Shown here: piece after piece, positions 13,656-17,579 of the stretch
Numbering within the stretch: the first letter of the stretch is position 1
How the letters are laid out: each line of letters opens with the position of its first letter
Source: an uncultured Oscillospiraceae bacterium
Lineage (GTDB): Bacteria > Bacillota > Clostridia > Oscillospirales > Oscillospiraceae
Direction of reading: 5' to 3'
Length of the DNA stretch: 17,579 nt
Assembly (NCBI GenBank): GCA_910588625.1
Contig: CAJUQN010000058.1
Coordinates: 1-17,579 of the forward strand
Translations under genes and position numbers: made by a program
Notes under the pieces: generated by a model
Seen by the model: only the letters and a program-made list of their open reading frames with translations
Database searches by the model: none
Told to the model about the DNA's origin: nothing

Positions 13656-14621
13656 ATGAGTGAAAAACGCTTTGACGTAACCGCTCTGGGCGAGCTGCTC
13701 ATTGACTTTACGGAGGGCGGGCTCAGCGGCCAGGGGAACGGCCTGTTCGAGGCAAACCCCGGCGGTGCGCCTTGCAATGTGCTGGCCATGCTGAAAAAGC
13801 TGGGCAAGTCCTGCGCGTTCATCGGCAAGGTGGGAGAGGATATGTTTGGCCATCTGCTGCGGGACGTGGCGGCGGAAGCGGGCATCTGCATGGACTATCT
13901 GCTGTTTGACAAGGATATCCGCACTACCCTGGCCTTTGTGAAAACCTTCCCCAATGGCGACCGGGACTTCTCCTTCTACCGCAACCCCGGCGCGGATATG
14001 ATGCTCACTGAGGCGGAGCTGCCGCTGGACGTCATCGCGGACAGCCGGATTTTCCATGTGGGCACCCTGTCCATGACCCATGAAGGGGTACGGAAGGCTA
14101 CCTATCGGGCCCTTGACCACGCCAAACAGTGCGGAGCGGTGATTTCCTTTGACCCCAACCTGCGTCCGCCCCTGTGGGATAGCTTGGACGTGGCCAAGAA
14201 GCAGATTGAATACGGCCTGGCCCAGTGCGACGTGCTGAAGATTGCCGACAACGAGCTGGAGTTTATGACGGGGGAGACCAACTTTGACAAGGGCGCGGCC
14301 ATCCTGCGGGAGAGGTACCCCAATATCCGGCTGTTTAACGTGACTGCGGGTTCGGAGGGCAGCTACTCCTACTATGAGGATAAGAGGGTGTTCGTGCCCG
14401 CCTGCAAGCTGGGCGGCGCCATTGAGACCACCGGCGCGGGGGACACCTTCTGCGCTAGCGTGCTGAACTTTGTGCTAGACCACGGCCTGGATGGGCTCAC
14501 CGAGGCGGATTTGATAGAGATGCTGCGCTTTGCCAACATGGCGGCGTATATCGTCACCACCCGGAAAGGCGCCATCCGCTCCATGCCCGAGCGGGCCGAT
14601 GTGGAGAGGTTGCTGGGCTGA
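13656..14621 (+). CDS. Fructokinase, PfkB family
   Basis: The 321-residue protein is a ribokinase-like (PfkB) sugar kinase that most resembles bacterial fructokinases, which make fructose-6-phosphate with ATP. Visible are ALGELLIDFTEGG (10-22), the sugar-binding GGAPCNVLAMLKKLG (36-50), IGKVGEDMFG (56-65), SFDPNLR (164-170), and the PfkB signature around ETTGAGDTFCASVLNF (257-272), where Asp263 is the catalytic base. Substrate choice rests on overall resemblance, so another ketose or sugar acid is possible. GGGAGGAG precedes the ATG. The gene stands alone without transporter genes, under a promoter with a LacI/CcpA-type operator, and ends at a terminator. Confidence 0.9.
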   Translation: MSEKRFDVTALGELLIDFTEGGLSGQGNGLFEANPGGAPCNVLAMLKKLGKSCAFIGKVGEDMFGHLLRDVAAEAGICMDYLLFDKDIRTTLAFVKTFPNGDRDFSFYRNPGADMMLTEAELPLDVIADSRIFHVGTLSMTHEGVRKATYRALDHAKQCGAVISFDPNLRPPLWDSLDVAKKQIEYGLAQCDVLKIADNELEFMTGETNFDKGAAILRERYPNIRLFNVTAGSEGSYSYYEDKRVFVPACKLGGAIETTGAGDTFCASVLNFVLDHGLDGLTEADLIEMLRFANMAAYIVTTRKGAIRSMPERADVERLLG

Positions 14622-14639
14622 CCGATACAAAGCAGACAG

Positions 14640-14675
14640 ACCGCTCCCGGCGTACGGCGCTGGGGGCGGTTTTTT
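14640..14675 (+). terminator. Terminator of the fructokinase gene
   Basis: A nine-pair stem with one G-T pair (14640-14648 with 14662-14670) leads into a run of six T, 19 bases after the stop codon. Confidence 0.88.
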
Positions 14676-14686
14676 CAGATATCCTC

Positions 14687-14715
14687 TTGCAATTTGTGCC
14701 GGGGAGGAGTACACT
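14687..14715 (+). promoter_or_regulatory. Promoter of folT
   Basis: TTGCAA (14687-14692) and TACACT (14710-14715) are 17 bases apart. Transcription would begin just before the riboswitch at 14725. Confidence 0.7.
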
Positions 14716-14724
14716 GTCCTCAAA

Positions 14725-14826
14725 GGCAGAGTAGGAGCGCGCGTGTAAAAGTGCCGGCGGGACGGGGAGTTGTCCGCCGGACGAAAAGCCGAAGGGTTTG
14801 CAGTGCGCGCTCCGCATCCCGCTGCC
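14725..14826 (+). promoter_or_regulatory. Tetrahydrofolate (THF) riboswitch
   Basis: The segment matches the THF aptamer in sequence and fold. P1 is GGCAG (14725-14729) with CTGCC (14822-14826), followed by the conserved GAGTAG. P2 is a perfect nine-pair stem (14734-14742 with 14805-14813). P3 is formed by CCGGCGGGAC (14754-14763) and GTCCGCCGG (14772-14780) with one bulge and the loop GGGGAGTT. ACGAAAAGCC (14781-14790), GTTTGCAG (14796-14803) and GCATCC (14814-14819) are further family elements. It sits in the leader of a folate transporter gene, which is the expected target. Folate binding should reduce expression of the transporter. Confidence 0.9.
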
Positions 14827-14869
14827 GCATGCTGGAATGACGTGAGGGCTTCCTTTGTGCGGCATACCC

Positions 14870-14898
14870 GTTTGGGGCTGCCAAACTGAACAGGAGGT
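14870..14898 (+). promoter_or_regulatory. Hairpin and ribosome binding site in the folT expression platform
   Basis: A six-pair hairpin GTTTGG-GGCTG-CCAAAC (14870-14886) ends five bases before the AGGAGGT site (14892-14898). There is no terminator-type T-run tied to a strong stem, so control at the level of translation start is more likely. Confidence 0.45.
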
Positions 14899-14906
14899 CT
14901 TTTTTC

Positions 14907-15563
14907 ATGGAAATCTTCAAAACGCCCTTTTCCCGCGCCTATTGGCAGTGTGCTGTCCGGGACTTTAAGAAGCTGCGCACCCTGGTATTCTCCGCGCTGA
15001 TGGTAGCAGCCTGCGTGGCGCTGGGCTATCTGCGGTCGGTACCGGTGGTGAACAACATCAGCGTGTCCTGGGGATTCTTGGCGCGGGCGCTGTGCGCCCT
15101 GGTAGGTGGACCGGTAAACGCGCTGGTGTTCGGCTTCGTAGAGGACACGGTCGGCTACTTTATGAATCCCCAAGGAGGTGGCTGGAACCCCTACTATATC
15201 TTTACTACTATGCTGGGGGTGTTCACTTACGCCCTGTTCTTTTATCGGGCCGAGGTGACGGTGCTGCGTATTTTTCTGGCTAAGCTGGTTACCAACCTGC
15301 AAAATGTGTTCCTCGGTGGGCTGGGGACGTACCTGTTTTACTCCAGCAAGGGCTATTGGGTCATCGTAGGTGGGAGCGCGGTGAAAAACGCCATCATGCT
15401 GCCAGTGCAGACCATCATGCTAATAGCGCTGTTCGCGGCGCTGCTACCCATCCTGTCCCAGATGAGGCTGATTCCGCCTCAGGCTAATCGCCTGAAGCTG
15501 TGGAAACCTTTGGAACGGAAAAAGCTGCCTGCAAAGGACGTTCAGCCGCCTTGGGAGGGCTGA
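14907..15563 (+). CDS. folT: Folate ECF transporter S-component
   Basis: The 218-residue membrane protein has about six hydrophobic segments and resembles FolT-type substrate-binding components of energy-coupling factor transporters, which capture folate and share the EcfA-A'-T module encoded elsewhere. The first membrane segment carries the A-xxx-A motif (Ala30, Ala34) by which S-components dock on EcfT. GGPVNALVFGFVEDTVGYFMNPQGGGWNPYY (67-97) is typical of folate-family S-components. The C-terminus after about residue 190 is a basic cytoplasmic tail. The substrate call is supported by the THF riboswitch in the leader. ATG 14907 follows AGGAGGT by eight bases. Confidence 0.9.
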   Translation: MEIFKTPFSRAYWQCAVRDFKKLRTLVFSALMVAACVALGYLRSVPVVNNISVSWGFLARALCALVGGPVNALVFGFVEDTVGYFMNPQGGGWNPYYIFTTMLGVFTYALFFYRAEVTVLRIFLAKLVTNLQNVFLGGLGTYLFYSSKGYWVIVGGSAVKNAIMLPVQTIMLIALFAALLPILSQMRLIPPQANRLKLWKPLERKKLPAKDVQPPWEG

Positions 15564-15622
15564 GCTTAAAACGCATAACCTGTGCCATGTCCGCATACCT
15601 TCCAAGAGGAGGGGATGGGGAC

Positions 15623-17023
15623 ATGGCTTTTTTTAAGACGTTGGGCGACTGGCTATGGGGCGGACCGCTGTTGGTGGCATTTCTGGTAGTGGGGTTGTGG
15701 TATTCCCTTGGCTCCGGATTCTTCCAACTGTTCGGACTGCCCACCTGGTGGTCCACCACTGTGGGCTCTCTATTCCGCCGGGAAAAGGAGAAAAGGGGAC
15801 GGGGCGTGACCCAATTTCAAGCTCTGTCCACCGCTTTGGCGGCGACTATCGGCACTGGTTCCATCGCCGGAGTGGCCACCGCCATCGTCTACGGCGGGCC
15901 GGGAGCCGTGTTTTGGATGTGGATATCTGCTCTGCTTGGCATGATGACGGGGTGCGGGGAGAAAATTTTGGCGATCCGCCATCGGGAGAAGGGACCCGAT
16001 GGCCGCTGGCGGGGCGGGCCTATGGAGTATATCAGCAAGGGACTGCATTTGCCGGGGCTGGCGAAGGTATTTGCGCTGTTGTGCATCGCAGAGACGCTGG
16101 CAGGAGGGAATCTGGCACAGGCAAATTCTATTGCTACGGCACTGTCTGCTTCTGCGGATACAAATCCGGTTGTGGTGGGCATTGTGCTGGCTGTCGTCAC
16201 AGCCGTTGTGCTGATGGGCGGTATCAAGCGCATCGGGAAGCTGTGCGAGCTTCTGGTGCCTGCTATGGCCCTGCTGTTTGTAGGGGGAGGACTGGCGGTG
16301 ATAGCCGCCAACTGGCAGGCGATACCGGGGGCGTTTCAACAGATTGCTGCCTATGCCTTTGCACCCCGCGCGGTGGCGGGAGGATATGCCATGGGTACGG
16401 CGCTGCGGTATGGTGTAGCCCGAGGAGTGTTCACAAACGAGGCGGGGCTGGGCATGTCCGCCATCGCCCATGCCTGTGCCGACGTGGAGGAGCCGGCAGA
16501 GCAGGGGATGTGGGGCATTTTTGAGGTGTTCTTTGCCACTATCATCATCTGTACAGTGACGGCATTGGTGATCTTGACCTCTGGAGTATACGACCCGGTT
16601 CAGGCGCTGCCCTTGGTGGAATACGGCACAGTGCCCGATGGGATGCTGGGTGCGCCGCTGACGGCGGCGGGGTTTGCCACCCTGTTTGGCGAGGCGGGGG
16701 AGTGGATCGTATCGGTGAGCCTGGTATTGTTCGCGTTCACGTCCCTGCTGGGGGCCGGATACTACGGGCGGCGAGGGGTGGAAGCCTTTTCTGATTCCCG
16801 ATTAGTCCACGGGCTATATCGGTTGCTGTTTCCGGTGTGCATCATCTTGGGAGCAGTGGGGGATTTGACAGCGGTGTGGCAGCTAGTGGATGTGTTCAAT
16901 GGCCTGCTGGCGGTGGTGAACCTGCCGGTGCTGCTGCTACTGTCGCCGGAGGCGCTGTACCTGTTGCGGACTTGGCTGGGGGCGAGAAAAAAGAAACGGG
17001 AAAATTGTGCAAAACCCACTTGA
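15623..17023 (+). CDS. Alanine/glycine:cation symporter, AGCS family
   Basis: The 466-residue membrane protein imports alanine, glycine or a related small amino acid with sodium or protons. Family marks are GSGFFQLFGLP (30-40), FQALSTALAATIGTGSIAGVATAI (65-88), the AGCS signature GPGAVFWMW (92-100), RGGPMEYI (130-137), and the GLGMSAIAHACA segment in the second half. In the helix EVFFATIIICT the place where many members have Asp (EVFIDT) is Ala. ATG 15623 is chosen because AAGAGGAGGGG (15604-15614) lies just upstream; the open frame back to 15500 has no such site and overlaps folT. The gap to folT is 59 bases with no terminator or clear promoter, so the two may share a transcript. The stop codon overlaps the -35 box of the next tRNA gene. 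Confidence 0.93.
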   Translation: MAFFKTLGDWLWGGPLLVAFLVVGLWYSLGSGFFQLFGLPTWWSTTVGSLFRREKEKRGRGVTQFQALSTALAATIGTGSIAGVATAIVYGGPGAVFWMWISALLGMMTGCGEKILAIRHREKGPDGRWRGGPMEYISKGLHLPGLAKVFALLCIAETLAGGNLAQANSIATALSASADTNPVVVGIVLAVVTAVVLMGGIKRIGKLCELLVPAMALLFVGGGLAVIAANWQAIPGAFQQIAAYAFAPRAVAGGYAMGTALRYGVARGVFTNEAGLGMSAIAHACADVEEPAEQGMWGIFEVFFATIIICTVTALVILTSGVYDPVQALPLVEYGTVPDGMLGAPLTAAGFATLFGEAGEWIVSVSLVLFAFTSLLGAGYYGRRGVEAFSDSRLVHGLYRLLFPVCIILGAVGDLTAVWQLVDVFNGLLAVVNLPVLLLLSPEALYLLRTWLGARKKKRENCAKPT

Positions 17024-17047
17024 CAATGGAGAAAAAGCTGTTATAAT
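17020..17047 (+). promoter_or_regulatory. Promoter of tRNA-Ser
   Basis: TTGACA (17020-17025) and TATAAT (17042-17047) are 16 bases apart. The -35 box contains the TGA stop codon of the symporter gene. Confidence 0.88.
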
Positions 17048-17104
17048 AATCTATGTTGCGCCGCACGATAGCGGCGAGATGGATTGTAACTTCACAACCG
17101 ATTT

Positions 17105-17195
17105 GCAGCGGTATCGAAGAGGTCATAACGAGCACGATTGGAAATCGTGTAGCGGCTGAAACCGCTCGAGGGTTCGAATCCCTCCCGCTGCGCCA
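17105..17195 (+). tRNA. tRNA-Ser (anticodon GGA)
   Basis: A full class II tRNA can be drawn. Acceptor GCAGCGG (17105-17111) pairs with CCGCTGC (17185-17191), followed by discriminator G17192 and an encoded CCA. The D-stem is TCG/CGA, the anticodon stem CACGA/TCGTG encloses TTGGAAA with anticodon GGA at 17140-17142, the long variable arm pairs AGCGG with CCGCT (17151-17155 with 17162-17166), and the T-arm is GAGGG-TTCGAAT-CCCTC. The long variable arm and GGA anticodon identify serine; it reads UCC and UCU. Confidence 0.96.
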
Positions 17196-17204
17196 AAAGA
17201 ACCG

Positions 17205-17260
17205 AACAGTTTAGATGCCGTGGGCTGAACGCCTACGGCATCAACTGTTTCCGGGCTTTT
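17205..17260 (+). terminator. Long hairpin after tRNA-Ser, probable terminator
   Basis: A 12-bp inner stem (17214-17225 with 17231-17242) is extended after a two-base bulge by seven pairs (17205-17211 with 17243-17249). TTTT lies at 17257-17260, eight bases later. The length of the stem is unusual for a tRNA terminator. Confidence 0.6.
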
Positions 17261-17310
17261 CATCCCCTCAAATTTCTCAAGCCGAACGACAGATGCCAAC
17301 GGGCCATTTT

Positions 17311-17336
17311 GAGCGTCTGGCGGGATTTGAACCCGC
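17311..17336 (-). pseudogene. tRNA T-arm-like fragment
   Basis: On the minus strand a perfect T-arm, GCGGG-TTCAAAT-CCCGC (17336-17320), is followed by CAGACGC, which could be an acceptor 3' strand, but no CCA comes after it. The bases before it on the minus strand do not fold into the rest of a tRNA. It looks like the 3' end of a tRNA left behind, for example by integration or recombination. The whole stretch 17261-17504 shows no credible gene. Confidence 0.45.
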
Positions 17337-17351
17337 ACAGTAGGAATATTC

Positions 17352-17465
17352 AAAAGGGGCGCTAAATTTTTGACCTTGGGAAATCCTCAGTCAAGCAGAA
17401 ACTTTTTATAGGCATTTCCCCGATTACAAGTATAGCGCCCTTTTTAGAGTTGGAAAAGGGCGCTA
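17352..17465. repeat. Three copies of an AAAAGGGCGCTA-type motif
   Basis: The motif occurs at 17352-17364 (plus, with one extra G), 17433-17444 (minus) and 17454-17465 (plus). The last two copies form a perfect 12-bp hairpin with a nine-base loop. The spacing and mixed orientation suggest a small repeat element or binding sites in non-coding DNA. Confidence 0.6.
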
Positions 17466-17504
17466 CCCAGAGTACAGAACCATCAGCTCATTTCCCTTAC
17501 GTTA

Positions 17505-17579
17505 GGGTTCCACATAGTTGATGCGGGAGAGCGCCGCGTTCGCAACGCGGAGGTCGAGGGTTCGATCCCCTTCGAGTCC
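17505..17579 (+). tRNA. tRNA-Ala (anticodon CGC), atypical 5' part, cut by window edge
   Basis: The 3' two thirds are a normal tRNA-Ala: anticodon stem CCGCG/CGCGG around TTCGCAA (anticodon CGC, 17541-17543), T-arm GAGGG-TTCGATC-CCCTT, and acceptor strand CGAGTCC (17573-17579) with U at position 70. The D-arm is weak (GTTG with GAGC). The best 5' acceptor strand, GGGTTCC (17505-17511), pairs at six of seven positions and gives the alanine-specific G3-U70 pair, but it is separated from the D-stem by five bases instead of two. It may be a decayed or rearranged gene, or a true tRNA with a three-base insertion. The discriminator base and any CCA lie beyond the window. Confidence 0.6.

Noticed and set aside
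15500..15622. N-terminal extension of the AGCS symporter overlapping folT
   Set aside because: The extra 41 residues are hydrophilic, do not look like the family N-terminus, and ATG 15623 has its own strong ribosome binding site.
17123..17353. Open frame of 76 codons on the minus strand across tRNA-Ser
   Set aside because: It reads antisense through the tRNA gene; its C-terminal GGIRTLERFQ-type sequence is a well-known false translation of tRNA-Ser.
17020..17579. An integrated mobile element at the tRNA genes
   Set aside because: No integrase, transposase or phage gene and no pair of matching att repeats is present inside the window; only fragments suggest a past event.

Overview
The window reads as chromosomal DNA of a fairly GC-rich anaerobic Gram-positive bacterium of the class Clostridia. 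The gene set fits Oscillospirales (Flavonifractor/Oscillibacter-like gut bacteria), but this is inferred from gene content and protein style and was not tested. Supporting signs are strong AGGAGG ribosome binding sites, TTGACA/TATAAT promoters, HPr kinase, CxxC-type ribosomal proteins L28 and L32, a desulfoferrodoxin, a folate ECF S-component behind a tetrahydrofolate riboswitch, and an AGCS amino-acid symporter.

Left part (1-5525): a divergent type III pantothenate kinase-like gene with its own promoter; a class I aminotransferase with a TTG start; the yceD-rpmF pair behind a consensus promoter and closed by a clear terminator; and a der-plsY operon. Middle part (5545-9230): rpmB on the minus strand, converging on plsY at a strong hairpin; then a plus-strand hprK-glmS-ogt cluster ending at a bidirectional terminator. 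HPr kinase is the sensor of catabolite repression and GlmS feeds amino sugars into cell-wall synthesis.

Right-centre (9242-13556): a minus-strand ABC-F ATPase, a divergently transcribed TIM-barrel protein, a minus-strand desulfoferrodoxin, then a 40-codon ORF coupled to a YbaK/EbsC-type deacylase, and a compact transcription unit that seems to hold only a 32-codon ORF. Right part (13569-17579): a fructokinase with a LacI/CcpA-type palindrome just after its -10 box, folT under a THF riboswitch, an AGCS symporter, tRNA-Ser(GGA), then about 300 bases without genes that contain a tRNA T-arm-like fragment and repeated inverted motifs. The window ends in an atypical tRNA-Ala(CGC).

Most of the region is ordinary housekeeping sequence. 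The observations most worth a second look are: an ABC-F protein in which the motifs of one composite ATP site look degenerate while the other site is intact; a CoaX-like protein that has lost a catalytic-site Asp and the surrounding phosphate motif; the isolated 32-codon gene; the riboswitch with a visible competing helix; and the tRNA-fragment region at the right edge. I saw no CRISPR array, insertion sequence, prophage gene or obvious new multi-gene system.
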